A stretch of 64,000 bases of DNA, taken from the NCBI GenBank assembly GCA_032716605.1, contig CM064539.1, positions 413,501 through 477,500 of the forward strand, read 5' to 3'. The DNA comes from Paralithodes platypus (lineage: Eukaryota; Arthropoda; Malacostraca; Decapoda; Lithodidae). Of the stretch, positions 32,249 through 43,020 are shown piece by piece; within the stretch, counting starts at the first letter, position 1, and the number at the start of each line of letters is the position of its first letter. The notes under the pieces are model-generated. The model worked only from the letters and a program-made list of their open reading frames with translations, did not search any database and was not told where the DNA came from. The position numbers and the translations under genes are program-made.

Positions 32249-33624
32249 CATGTAGTTACGTTAAGAGGAGAGCGGAAGGTGCAAGATGGGAAGACAAGGT
32301 CGGAAAAGAGACAGTCACGATGATGCAAGATGTCATAGAAAGAGTGAGACGCGAAGACCCAGTGAGAGGAAGATGGTACACTCCGAAGTCGAAGAAGGGG
32401 GTCGTATGGTGTGACGCAAGTAGTATAGCGACAGGCGTGACATTGGAGATAGGTAATGTAGAAGTTAAGGATGCTGCGTGGTTGAGGAAGAAGCACGACT
32501 ACAGTCATATCAACGTGGCCGAGTTGGACGCGGTATTGAAAGGTATCAATTTGGCCTTGAAGTGGGGTTTGCAAGAGATCGAGGTTCGAACGGATTCTGC
32601 TACAGTGTTTGGTTGGCTGAAATCAGTGGTGACGGAAGAGAAAAGAGTTCGAACAAAGGGAGCCTCAGAACTGATTGTGAAGCGTCGTCTGGGAATTCTG
32701 AGGGAGTTGAAAGATGTGTATGGTCTGCAGTTGTGTGTAGTTTTTGTGCCATCAGAGAAGAACAAGGCAGATGCCCTAACAAGAGTAAAGAAATCCTGGC
32801 TCGGGGTGCCAGAGGAGACAAAGGAGGCGGCTATGGTGTGCTGCATGGAAGCACCAAGTGTAAAGGAGCTACATCAAATGCACCACATGGGAGTCGACAG
32901 GACGCTGTTTATGGCAAGGAAGGTCGACCCTGCAGTCACAAGGGATAACGTTCGAGAGGTGGCGAGACGTTGTGACAGATGTCAGTCGATCGACCCTGCA
33001 CCGAGTGTACATGTGTCTGGGGAGATTAGAGTGGATAATGATTGGCAAAGGTTGGCGGTTGATGTGACACACTATCGGCAGGGGCTGTACCTATCTATGG
33101 TAGACTGCGGACCTGGGCGGGTGGCTATCTGGAGGGAATTAAGAGCAGAGAATGCGGAAGAGATTGCAGGTGTGCTGAATGAGATCTTCCTAGAGAGGGG
33201 CCCAGTTGATGAGGTGTTGATGGATAACGGTACTGCTTTTCGGTCGCAGGCTTTGAAGAACATGCTTGATAGGTGGAATGTCCGACGTTTCTTTAGAGCC
33301 GCGTATCGGCCAAGTGGGAACGGAATTGTGGAAAGACATCATCGGACAATCAAGGCGATGGCAGAGAGGGGGCAGGTAGCGCCTATGGAAGCAGTATTTT
33401 GGTATAATATGTCCCCTAGGTCAGGTCAGGATGAGAGAACTGTACCACAAAGAGCAGTATTTCAGTATGAATGGCGACATCCATGTGCGGTGCCGATGGC
33501 CATTGGGGGGGAGGAAGGGCCTGCCTCTATCCAAATTGGGGAGGAGATTTGGGTGAAGCCCCCAAATGCAGTGTACATCCCAGTGGGGGAGGGGTACTGT
33601 GACGGACGTGCATTCCAGGAATAA
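32212..33624 (+). pseudogene. Pol fragment 4: RNase H and integrase
   Basis: A 470-residue frame. RNase H shows VVWCDASSIATGV, VAELDAV, VRTDSATV and NKADALTR. Integrase shows an N-terminal His/Cys region (HQMHHMGVDR then CDRCQ) and the catalytic triad LAVDVTHY, LMDNGTAFRS and GNGIVERHH. There are 35 residues between the last two acidic residues (D,D35E). The domain order puts the element in Ty3/gypsy. The frame itself has no internal stop, but upstream pol is broken. Confidence 0.85.
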
Positions 33625-33823
33625 CCTCAGTGTCGACGGGATGCCACTTCATATCTTGGACGTCAGAAGAGTGGTAGAGTCTTCAACTGATGATGAGGTG
33701 GGGGATGACGAGCAACAAGAGGTAGAAGAAAACGAAGTGGTACCACGATGGTCGCAGAGAGAGAGGCGACGGCCAGGGTGGATGGGAAATGATGAGACGG
33801 GAAGTGATTGTGAAATGGAGTAG
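33566..33823 (+). pseudogene. Pol fragment 5: acidic/basic C-terminus
   Basis: This frame takes over after the integrase frame goes wrong near 33,570-33,600. It reads NLSVDGMPLHILDVRRV, an acidic stretch and WSQRERRRPGWMG. The last segment resembles the tail found at the end of many gypsy integrases. It ends at 33,823. Confidence 0.6.
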
Positions 33824-33955
33824 GTGGGATAAAGGGACTGCGCGATGTCCAACGTACCTTAGTAGTACTACGGCGGTATGCCAATAGGTACGGTGGAAAA
33901 CTACTATAATTTGTTGTTGTTTTTTTGTTAGATTGATCTTGAGATCAGGGGGGCG

Positions 33956-34347
33956 TGTGGTGTAATTCGATTTACGTTGGGTAGATTTTATTTACGTTGG
34001 GTAGGTTAGTTAGTTTTAGGCACATTGGGCGAACGAAGGGGGGTGGACAGTAAACACGCGTTTGAGGATGGGGGTGCAGAGGTCGCAGGGAGCTCCCGTC
34101 GTATTTACCGAGTGTAGTGTTGCTGTGGTAGGTGAATAGATTTAGTCGAGGTCGGTGGTTCGTGTGGTCATCACTGTAGATGTAGGTTAGGTCGGATTGT
34201 GGTTTGAGGTTCCAGTTTCTGGAGCGTTGGCAACGTTGAATGGGGAACTGCTTGGCCTAGGCCTAGGCTAGCCTATACTGTACAGCGCCGCACAAGGATA
34301 TTCTCACCGTGAGATAAGGGTGCTAACGTTTTTGTATTTCAACCACA
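33956..34347 (+). repeat. Right LTR
   Basis: 392 bp, TGTGGT to ACCACA. Contains a 5-bp insertion (CCTATACTGTACAGC) relative to the left copy. A purine tract lies just upstream. Confidence 0.9.
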
Positions 34348-34725
34348 GTTTGGAACCTACTATCGGTTAGGCATACTCCGCTTTTCGACTTTGAAAATAA
34401 TGTAAAATCCAACAATTGCCAAAACTTGACTCGTTTTCAAATTTTGGGTTTTATGGCTTTCCAAAACCCTAAAACCCATGCCAAGATTTGCTAAAACACG
34501 CTATTATCGGCATAATACGCATTGCCCCCTTATTTTGTCTGATCTTCATAGCCCACCCCACTATCGGGCGGAGTGTTATAAAATTGGTGGATAACGGGGA
34601 AAACTGATAGATCGATAGATAGATAATAAATAATTGCAAACACTATGTATTGATGAAAATGAACAAAAAATAAATTTAACAACACTGGGAAAAATCTTGG
34701 TATTTAAGTAACAATTTTCCAGTGT
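34348..34725. other. Non-coding stretch
   Basis: No gene is visible. It has CCAAAACCCTAAAACCCATG-type repeats and a GATA microsatellite near 34,606-34,625. Confidence 0.4.
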
Positions 34726-34822
34726 CTATATTCATATTTTTTCACCAACCAACTTTACTTCTAAACTCAATTAATGAAATCAACAAATACATGTGACACT
34801 CCAAGGACTCGAACCTAGGATA

Positions 34823-37800
34823 CTTGGCTAGCAGTGAAGTAAAACAGTACTTGGGAAGTATTGATACTTCCAACCTTACTTCAGATGAGCTGGTGGAGGT
34901 ACATGGAAATGCACTTAAATTAGTGTTCGATCATCACTGTCCAGAAGTAGAGAAGAAAATCATAGTACGAGATGATTCACCCTGGTATAGCACTCGAGTT
35001 AAATTTCTTAGAAGAGCGCGTAGAAGAGCTGAACGTGAATGGCGGAAAAATAAAACAGACTCTACATGGTTGCAATATCTGTCAGCCAGAAGAGCTGTGG
35101 TCCACACAATCAAAGATGAAAAGAAAGTGTATTATCAGGGAAAAGTTGACTCGTGTGGTAATGACCAGAGGAGGTTGGCTTCAATTGTAAACAGTTTACT
35201 TGGAAAAACAAGAGTCAGCTTAAGACCTTCTGTACCCGATGCCGAGTTGGCTGCCAACTTTGTGGCATTTTTGCTGGCAAGATAACTCGCATAAGACAGG
35301 AACTGGATGATGCTTCTGTTGGTGAAGAACTTTCATTTTTTTTTTTTTTTTTTTTTTTTTCTATGTGATTGAGGGAGGCAAAAGGCATAACTGCCTATAG
35401 CGAGTGCCTCCCCCATAGTTGAAAGAGTGACAGGGCCAAAATCAAGGGACGTTCGAGCCAAAATGCCTGGACACACGGAGTTTGAAGCAATTTAAGTCAT
35501 AGGAAGAGGGAAAGACTGATTCTGGGAGAGAGTTCCAGAGTACAGCTGTTGAGTAGAAGAAAGTTTGAGAGTAACGTTTCACTCTTGGGTTGGAGAGTTG
35601 CACAGAGTAGGGGTGGGATTGAGTTGCAAGACGGGTACCACGTGCCCTACGTAAAGGAGGTGGTATGCACTGGGATAGCTCTGAGGAACACTTATTATTA
35701 TAGTAGCGATAGAATAGCGAGAGAGATGCAACATTGCGGCGGAGAGAGAGAGATTGCAGAGAGTTGGTGAGTGGACGGGAGTTAATGATACGAAAGGCCT
35801 TCCTTTCAACTTTGTCTAGGAGAGCGGTGTGAGAGGAACCTCCCCACACATGTGAACAATACTCAATACAAGGGCGCACTATGCCCCTGTATAGAGCAAG
35901 AAGCTGTGCAGGGGAAAAGAACCCCCTAAGGCGGTTGAGCACACCCAGCTTCTGGGAGGCTGCCTTAGCAAGACTGGTAATATGGTCCTTCCAAATGAGA
36001 GCAGCAGAAAAAGAGACACCAAGAATATTGAGTTGTACTCCAACCCCGACACATTCCTAATAATGTCCTCTCATCCTTTCACTCAGTAGAGGTGGACATG
36101 ATCTCGTCCTACATAAGAAACCTCAATAAAACATTTTGCCCGTTGGATCCCATAAATGTTTCCAAGCTACCAAGAGTCTATGATCACACAGTTGAGTTTA
36201 TTTCCAAAATAATTAATAAGTGCTTCTCTGAAGGTAGCTTCCCACATTCTGAAAAGCATGCACTACTCCGACCTACTCTAAAGAAACCTGGACTTGATGT
36301 TGAGAACATGTTGAACTATCGTCCTGTCTCCAACCTGTCCTTCATATCAAAGATATTAGAGCGTGCAATACTTGACCAATTACAACCACTACTTCAGCAG
36401 AATGAAACTATCCCAATTTTTCAGTCTGCTTACCGACAGCATCATTCAACTGAAACAGCATTGATTAGAGTACATAATGATCTAGTTGAGAACATTTGCA
36501 ATGGTGTGGCCTCACTATTGGTCTTGCTTGATCTCTCTGCGGCCTTTGACACAGTGGATCACGAGTTGTTATTGAGTGATCTTTATGATTGTGGTGTGCG
36601 TGACTCCGCTCTCTTGCTTCTTGGGTCGTACTTGTCAGGTAGATCCCAGAGTGTGATGGTAAATCAAGTGGTCTCGGACTCGACACCCCTGCAGTATGGT
36701 GTTCCGCAGGGATCAGTTTTAGGTCCTATCCTATTTATAATTTATATTAGCAGTTTGTCTCTTCTGCTTCGTGCACATAATGTCACCTTTCACTTTTATG
36801 CAGATGACACCCAGATTTATGTGAGAATCACAAATATAGTTGATATACGGAGTAAGATGGAATTGTTGATGTCTGATATCAAGAAGTGGATGAGAGCGAG
36901 AAAACTTAAACTAAATGATGGTAAAACTGATATTCTCATCATCCGAGGAAATAGAAGAGCTGATGATATAGTGGGTGCCCTCTCCATCAATGTGGGTGGA
37001 TCTCAGCTGCGACCGGCCAACTCTGTTCGAAATCTGGGTGTATATGTGAACTCCCGATTAGATTTCATTTTCATTTCAAAGAGCATGTAAACCAGATAGT
37101 TAAAAGTTGTTACTTGCACATCAGAAATCTCTATTTGGTGAAGCCGTTTTTAACCAGACGTTGCCTCCTGACGTTGGTTCACTCATTGGTCTTCTCTCGT
37201 GTTGATTATTGCAATGCCCTGTTGGTGGGTCTTCCAAATTATATTTTGAAGAAAGTTCAGTCTGTTCTTAACAGGGCCGCAAGACTAATTTTTGGTGTTC
37301 TACCTAGAACTCCTACTACATCTCTTCACATAGAACTGCACTGGCTGCCAGTAAGAGCAAGAATAGAATTTAAGTTGTGTTTGGTGACTTTTAAGGTTCT
37401 CAAATTTGGTGAGCCTAGGTACCTTGCGGAGCTTCTCAGGCGCCCACCGGCACACCATGGTGTAGTTGTGCGTCATGACAATGACCCTTTTCGTCTTGAT
37501 GAACCAAGGGCTTTCCAGCAGTCTTCTTTCTTTGAGAGGTCATTCTCCTACATGGCTCCGAGGTTGTATAACAGGTTGCCGCTGTCCATGAGACAACTGA
37601 GTTCTGTTGAATGCTTCAAGAGACAACTTAAGACTTTTCTCTTTGAGAGAAGCTATGATCTTGAGAGAGGTGTCATGACAGATGGCTATAGAGTTTAGGC
37701 TATTTTGCCACTGCTAGTGATTGTTAAATGTGTGTTGTATATAAGCCTTCTTTTGATGCATTGATTTTTGTTCTTTTTTCTTTCTCTTTTCGAGCGCTAG

Positions 37801-37858
37801 TGAATTCTTCGGAAAAATTGGCGCTTATGAGAAATAAGTAACATGCTTATTATTATTA
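34823..37858 (+). pseudogene. LINE-G, L2-like reverse transcriptase relic
   Basis: This is a 5'-truncated LINE on the plus strand with an ATT tail (from about 37,847). It begins in the linker between endonuclease and RT (DDSPWYSTRVKFLRRARRRA), is interrupted by LINE-C (35,336-36,040), then gives the [67 protein letters not shown] and YADD (about 36,800). A frame change at about 37,075-37,115 precedes the C-terminal domain (SRVDYCNALLVGLP, HWLPVRARIEFKL). The motif wording matches L2-clade elements. ATACT near both ends may be a target duplication. Not functional. Confidence 0.85.
35336..36040 (-). pseudogene. LINE-C copy 2, inserted in LINE-G
   Basis: The minus strand has a poly-A tail (T run at 35,336-35,360) and the C-terminal part of an RT ORF: LNILGVSFSAALIWK (in another frame), GVLNRLRGFFSPAQLLALYR, RPCIEYCSHVWGG and ELSQCIPPPLRRARGT. 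The 166-residue stretch 35,942-35,442 is open. It is nearly identical to 4515-4942, which suggests recent movement of this family. Confidence 0.85.
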
Positions 37859-37906
37859 TACTCACACCAAAATTCTGCGCATTTATGCATTACGCTATCA
37901 AGACAT

Positions 37907-38523
37907 AACATTAACCCTCTCACCACGGAAGGCCTCTTGAACGCCCATAAAAAAGCATATAACAGGTTCCCGGAAGGCCTCTTGAACGCCCAGTGGTTGA
38001 AAGCCTGTGAGCTTCGTGTGCGAGGCGTCGGTCCGACGCATGTAAACAACAGCCGGCTGGACCGACGCCCCGCATCTCCGGCCACAAGAGGAGAGCGTCG
38101 CTTGTTCGTGTGTGCCTGTATGTTGTTGTTAAGTATCGAAAAGTGGTGTAAAGTGGCTGTTTTGGTCATAAAGTTATCTCCAATGAAATCATCATCACAG
38201 CTCAACCAGTTGACTTAGAGAGCTCTACTTAATGCCATTCTACAGGTAAATAACACAGCTACGCTTGGGGATGCGCGGGAATGCGGGAAGCAGTCTGATT
38301 AACGAATATACGGTAGCCTAGCCTAGACGTTTTTCGGCCAAAACACCCGGGTTTCGAGGAATATATATATAATACATAGCCGGGGCTGGAGGGTTAAGTA
38401 ACATCCCGTTCTTATCATCAATTACAAACCCCAATGCACTTGAATAAACTAATGAAAGCATATGGTCCTCCCAAGATTCGAACTCGGGACACCACACCCA
38501 GAACATAAGTATCTAAATCATAC
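37907..38523. other. Non-coding intron sequence
   Basis: It starts TTAACCCTCTCACCACGG, like a TTAA MITE end, and repeats CGGAAGGCCTCTTGAACGCC twice (37,925-37,995). Bases 38,435-38,515 carry a diverged tRNA-like segment on the minus strand with a B-box-like AGTTCGAATCTTGG. Confidence 0.45.
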
Positions 38524-38655
38524 CTGAGCGCAGAAGAAGATGAAGTTGAATGCAGCACCAATTTGAAGGCCGACTTCATAAGACCTGGTGTTGGACCAGA
38601 GACCAATGGCTCCAATCAAGACCGCAACTGATTCAAGCGCATGTCTCATCACTCG
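38524..38655 (-). CDS. Host membrane protein, exon F
   Basis: The acceptor is GCCCTCTACAG, the donor GTATGA. 44 codons in phase 0 at both ends. It encodes RVMRHALESVAVLIGAIGLW, a polar NTRSYEVG link and QIGAAFNFIFFCAQ, giving two hydrophobic segments that form the last membrane spans before the exon G tail. Its start phase matches exon E only if one G is removed from exon E. Confidence 0.75.
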
Positions 38656-38704
38656 CTGTAGAGGGCACAAACCAGAATTAGTGCAGTGAAAATCGATAAT
38701 TATA

Positions 38705-39017
38705 TTAACCCGTTCTGTACCAGCGACGTACAATGGTCGACGGTAAGAAAGTAACTCGCCAGTACCAGCGCCGTACGATGTCCGTCAGTAGTATTCGGTC
38801 CTTGTACCGAGCGGTACCAGGCACCATGACTTGTAAACACTGCTATGAGACCTTGGCAACACTTCTCAGAGTGTATCTAAGGTCCCACGGGCAGATGGCT
38901 CAGTACTCGTCCAGCTTTCGAGGCAAGAGGTTGCGCTCTCTCGTCTTTGAAGCCATTTTGGCCACAATGCTTGGTACTGGAGGTTACATTTATAGTAATA
39001 CCCTCTGGTACAGTAGG

Positions 39018-39022
<5 letters not shown>
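38705..39022. mobile_element. TTAA-flanked MITE, CAGCRCCGTA family, copy 2
   Basis: Starts TTAACCCGTTCTGTACCAGC and ends GGTACAGTAGGGTTAA, 318 bp. It shares CAGCGCCGTA and GGCAACACTTCTCAG with the copy at 20,834. Its right TTAA runs directly into an AAT array. Confidence 0.75.
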
Positions 39023-39064
<42 letters not shown>

Positions 39065-39079
39065 AGTACGGTAATGGTA

Positions 39080-39119
<40 letters not shown>

Positions 39120-39229
39120 AGTACGGTAATGGTAATAATAATAATAATAATACAGTACGGTAATGGTAATGGTAATAATAATAATAATAATACAGTACGG
39201 TATTAATAATAATAATAATAATACAGTAC

Positions 39230-39285
<56 letters not shown>

Positions 39286-39355
39286 AGTACAGTAATGGTA
39301 ATGGTAATAATAATAATACAGTACGGTATTAATAATAATAATAATAATACAGTAC

Positions 39356-39409
<54 letters not shown>

Positions 39410-39412
39410 ATA
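39022..39412. repeat. Composite AAT array with interspersed ACAGTACGG units
   Basis: Blocks of (AAT)n alternate with ACAGTACGGTAATGGTAATGG or shortened forms, at least seven times. ACAGTAnGG echoes the end of the adjacent MITE. Reading frames here are simple repeats. Confidence 0.9.
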
Positions 39413-40016
39413 CATACTGTACGTATTATAATGTAAAACTTGCAAAATAAACAAACCAAAACAGGGACGATACAATATAAAGGCCAAAGAACTCATACAA
39501 ATGGCTATGTTGAAATAACGCTTTAATCAAATACAATTGTGAAATAAAAGAACACAAAACCAGAACATAGGGTGTACATCACTACATGAGCAAGTTAAGG
39601 GGACAGTGGCTGTTTGTTTGGTCTATTAATTAATTTATTCATATATTTTTTAGTTTCCTCCCTAGACCTCCATCAAGCTTAGAAAAACACTCCCTAGACC
39701 CCCCTTCATGATAGATTTGTACACTTTTCAGTAGAAAAATTACCCGGCCGAAGGCCTTTTCCTTAAAAAATTACAGACTCGCTATCGCTCACCAGGAAAA
39801 AATCAACACCTGAAAGTCACGAAAGGTCTTAATTTTGACATAGAAATGGGACGAAAGGTCTCAAAATCGCCAAACTAGAGAACGAAAGTTTTAAAATCGC
39901 AAAACTAATGGGTCTAAACATGAGGGAGAAGGGGGTCCAGAAAAAGTGAGTAGCTCCCCCTTAAAATGGTCTCTCATTTGACACCCTACAGAGGCACACT
40001 GGACTATTACAGGGCA
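39413..40016. repeat. Dispersed repeat remnants
   Basis: 39,420-39,490 matches the TAATGTAAAACTTGCAA repeat. From about 39,605 to 39,850 the block CTATTAATTAATTTATTCAT, CCTAGACCTCCATCAAGC and ACCCGGCCGAAGGCC matches 60,845-61,020 and, inverted, 61,573-61,740. No gene is visible. Confidence 0.55.
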
Positions 40017-41003
40017 ACACTTTTTCCTTTGCCTCTCAACTTTCCCTTCATAATTGTTGAGGGGCACAGGGCCTTGGGTGGGGCTTTGGTTTCCCGGGCG
40101 TTTCCTCACCCTCCACAGCTCCCCGCCTTGGAGTGGCTTCGGTCACCTTGGCTTTATTAGTGGTAAGCAGAGAGTTCCGTCCCCCCTGATACTACTCTCC
40201 TTGCCGCGGTTGGGGGGCTTTGGGGCCGGCGACTGGGGCTTGATTGGGGATGGTTGTGGTTATTTCCCTCCCTCTCTCCCCTCGAGCTTTCGTCCTCAGC
40301 TTGACTAATTTTGAGTAGTTTTTCATTCCTCATTCTATGTTTTTCCCCTTCTATTCTTATTCTGTCCCATTCGGCTGTCCTCGGACGGCCTATATCTCAT
40401 ATCTCCCTGGCCTGGCTAGGTAGCAGACTCCTGACCTGATTTGTCTCTTCGGTTGCTGATGTGGCCGGACTGACTTGATTCCCTTCGGTAATGCATTTTT
40501 TGCTTCTCAATGTGATTTTTTCTACCTTCGACCTGATCTCTCATTCTTCGCCCTGATCACTTCTTGGTTGGTGTTGCGGTGTAGCAGTTCTTGCCTCATC
40601 CTTCGGCCCTGCCCTATAAGAGCTCTGATGTGGAGCTCATGTGGTCCGGCTGAACTGGTGAAATGGCGAGAAATGTCTGCGTGTCTTCACCTTCCTCGAT
40701 TTGTTCCCCTACTGCCCTTCCCTCTCTATCTTGACTCGTTTAGTTATATATCTTGATCGAATCCTTCGGGCCAGCCCTATGAGAGATCTTTTGTAGAGCT
40801 CAGTGGTCTGGTTAAACTATTATTTAAAAAAAAAAAAAAAAAAAGTTCCGTATGGAGCTCAGTGGTCTGGTTAATCTTGCTCTACATAAAAAAAAAAAAA
40901 AAAAAAAGGAGGGTTCTGTTGGTGCGCTCGGTTATGGCCGTGACATTGCTTGGGACCTTGGTGCTGCTCGGCCAGACAGCCTGGGGAATAGCAACAACAG
41001 GAC
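40017..41003 (+). mobile_element. SINE-like CAA-tailed element, copy 3, interrupted
   Basis: Left part 40,017-40,181, right part 40,909-41,003 (GGAGGGTTCTGTTGGTGCGC to GGGGAATAGCAACAACAG). A LINE 3' fragment with an A tail separates them. The right end stops about 10 bp from the donor side of host exon E. Confidence 0.75.
40182..40908 (+). mobile_element. LINE 3' UTR fragment with two A tails
   Basis: T/C-rich DNA with repeated CCTTCGG words ends GAGCTCAGTGGTCTGGTTAA. A runs follow at 40,827-40,845 and 40,888-40,907, and a short copy of the tail lies between them. The same tail is at 42,090-42,157. No coding frame, so the parent clade is unknown. Confidence 0.6.
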
Positions 41004-41012
41004 AACACTAAC

Positions 41013-41179
41013 CTCGGCAAAAGGCAGAATGTGTGTGCGGTAGTAGCCAACTTGGAGGACGAGGGCCGGGAGACAGCGCAGCAACACCTCCACATCCACC
41101 GCCATCAGTACCACTGCTCCCCCAGGCTCGGTACATTGGACTGTCCCATGCCACACCCATGATCACTATCAGTACCACA
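41013..41179 (-). CDS. Host membrane protein, exon E (contains an extra G)
   Basis: The phase from exon D (two leftover bases) requires the acceptor GTGACCAG at 41,180. The alternative TTACAG 8 bp upstream would give an immediate stop. The first part reads VVLIVIMGVAWDSPMYRAW. The second part, AVVLMAVDVEVLLRCLPALV then QVGYYRTHILPFAE, is one frame over and has the GC-ending codons of a real exon. Its donor (GAG/GTTAGT) joins exon F in phase 0. One extra G in the GGGGG run near 41,133 explains the shift. Without correction the frame ends after about 40 different residues. It could be an assembly error or a true mutation. Confidence 0.65.
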
Positions 41180-41214
41180 CTGGTCACCTGTAACATCATA
41201 TATGATAATTATAT

Positions 41215-41330
41215 TTGTTCACTAACCAACTCTTACTTCTAAACTCAATTAATGAAATCAACAAATTATACATGTGGCACTCCAAGGACTCGAACCTAGG
41301 ATACTCACACCAAAATAACTTGGTACAAAC
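41215..41330 (-). mobile_element. tRNA-derived SINE S1, copy
   Basis: Minus strand: GTGTGAGTATCCTAGGTTCG (B box) then AGTGCCACATGTATAATTTG and TTAGAAGTAAGAGTTGG. It ends about 35 bp from the acceptor of exon E. Confidence 0.75.
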
Positions 41331-41334
41331 TAAT

Positions 41335-41484
41335 TATAATGTAAAACTTGCAAAATAAACAAACCAAAACCGGGATGACACAATATAAAGGCAAAGGAAC
41401 TTATGATAATCACACTACCACCACAGTATACAAACAATAACAACAACAACAACAACAACAACAACACAAACAATACATAAGATA
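41335..41484. repeat. Dispersed repeat and CAA array
   Basis: A copy of the TAATGTAAAACTTGCAA repeat followed by (CAA)n at about 41,435-41,465. Confidence 0.6.
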
Positions 41485-42112
41485 AGTGATAGAATATGCA
41501 AGCCCTGTCTGACTATTATAAACAAAGCCATAAATATCATCACAGGCTGCACAGCTACTACACCTACAGATCACCTACATCAAGACACCAAAGTCAAGTC
41601 AAAGGCCATCTGGACGTGAGCGGCACTCAATTCCTGGCTGCAGCCTCCACAAACCAACACCACCCACTACACTACATGGCAACACACCCACAGACACCAA
41701 GAAATATCAAAACAACACCCATCACACACAAATACAGTACTGTCATCTCTCCCTCCCTGCCCACCCCAAACCAGCTTCCAGAAGCACATCCATACTCATA
41801 TCTCTCACCGTTCCATCCAATCACTCATAGACAACACGCAGCTGCAGGCACAACCTCCCGAAACCCATCCTTCTGAATCCTCCCTTCCTCGCGAGGACAG
41901 AGTCCACCTGGCCAGGCTGAGATGTAGGCACCATCCAGGCAGCCTAGGGAAAAACATCAACAACAACCAACCAACCCTTCTCACTTCCTCTTCCCCAATC
42001 CACTCCATCCTAACCACCTTTACCTAAATCTCCACTCTCACCACCACATCCTTGCCAACCCTTGGCCAGTCCTATGGCAGTTCTTTTGGGGAGCTCAGTG
42101 CTCTGGTTAAAC

Positions 42113-42157
<45 letters not shown>
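41485..42157 (+). pseudogene. LINE-J fragment with A tail, internally deleted
   Basis: The frame from 41,496 (HSYYTYRSPTSRHQS, GTQFLAAASTNQHHPLHYMA) matches the LINE on the minus strand at 54,925-55,640. After CCACCTGGCCAGGCTGAGAT it jumps to the CAA-type tail GGCAGCCTAGGGAAAAACAT, so the C-terminal Cys/His part is deleted. Unrelated C-rich sequence and the GAGCTCAGTGCTCTGGTTAA tail with a long A run follow. Not functional. Confidence 0.65.
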
Positions 42158-42160
<3 letters not shown>

Positions 42161-42164
42161 TCAC

Positions 42165-42365
42165 CCCCACCCCACCCCCGTGCAGCTGTACCTAACACAC
42201 ACCGTACACATAACATCAACATCCTTCAATTAAACATAGAGGGCATAAACACCAAAAAACAAAAACTCACACACTTCGTCAAACAACACCAATATACACA
42301 TTGCCATCTAACAAGAAACAAAACTACACAGAACACAAAAAACACCCACATTTAATAACTACACC
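42165..42365 (+). pseudogene. LINE endonuclease N-terminal fragment
   Basis: One frame reads HNINILQLNIEGINTKKQKL then THFVKQHQY. The LQLNIEGI...K pattern is the start of APE-type endonucleases of Jockey-like LINEs. Only about 60 codons remain. Confidence 0.55.
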
Positions 42366-42414
42366 ACCATTAGATATGACTAGTCTGTCGGCGGCAGCGG
42401 TGGACTTATCACCC

Positions 42415-42990
42415 TGGTACATACATACACACATTCATAAGGGTTTAAAGACCGCAACCCGTCTACAGTGAATGTGGCTTCCATGGTACAATCACAGTAC
42501 TGCACACAGTGCACAGCAATCATAAACACGGTGGCTAGTCTTTACTGCAGCACAGTACAACAAAGTCTTGCCACAACAACACCCCATGTTATCACTGTGG
42601 CTGATGTTGGTATAGCGCTAACAGTGTCTCAGTAGAACAAACAAAAATCCCCCTAAAACACTGGCACCTGGCAAAATCGCACCACATCAGCCTTAACCAT
42701 GCTACAATAAGGCAGTAACAAAAAATCCACGTAACTGCTACAGAGGCTGATTGCACCACATCGATAAACTTCTCTGATACCAGTGCACATACAAAATCCC
42801 TCTTCTCCCCTCACGACACCACTACATAAATACAATATATCAAAATACACACTGACAACAAATCAAACGTCATAGACTTATACATGCAGGCTTTTTCAAT
42901 CTAAAAAGACAAAATAAACATACAGTACATACAAGTTTAAAGACCGTTTCATCCACAGAGAGTGTGGTTTCAGTCTTACATCCTAAATAA
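42415..42990 (-). mobile_element. RTE-type 3' tail fragments
   Basis: Near 42,418-42,490 and 42,920-42,985 CATA repeats are followed by GTTTAAAGACCG and a GTGTGG(C/T)TT segment. These match the terminal part of the RTE-like element at 52.1 kb and its copies. No coding capacity. Confidence 0.5.
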
Positions 42991-43020
42991 AAAAAAAAAA
43001 AAATACTAATAATAATAAAA

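Larger units (their letters stand above)
29686..34347 (+). mobile_element. Ty3/gypsy-like LTR retrotransposon (degenerate)
   Basis: The 4.66-kb element has two LTRs (387 and 392 bp), a gag frame with two zinc knuckles, and pol pieces in the order protease, RT, RNase H, integrase. That order is typical of Ty3/gypsy. LTR ends are TGTGGT and ACCACA. The flanking 5-mers CTTTG and GTTTG differ by one base, a likely eroded target duplication. A purine tract (GAGATCAGGGGGG) precedes the right LTR. No envelope gene is seen. Pol is broken by at least four frame changes and an altered catalytic motif, so the copy is dead. It sits in the F-G intron in the antisense direction. Confidence 0.9.
34726..37906 (-). 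mobile_element. SINE S1 copy split by a LINE
   Basis: Bases 34,726-34,822 carry the SINE body and B box up to GAACCTAGGATACT. Bases 37,859-37,906 carry the rest (CTCACACCAAAATTC, then TGCATTACGCTATCAAGACA). Removing 34,823-37,858 restores the arrangement seen in uninterrupted copies at 43,021 and 63,549. Confidence 0.8.

Noticed and set aside
29686..34347. Endogenous retrovirus with envelope
   Set aside because: No envelope-like frame lies between integrase and the right LTR; only a short acidic/basic tail is present.
38733..39459. Asn- or Ile/Tyr-rich frames across the AAT array
   Set aside because: They are simple-sequence translations.
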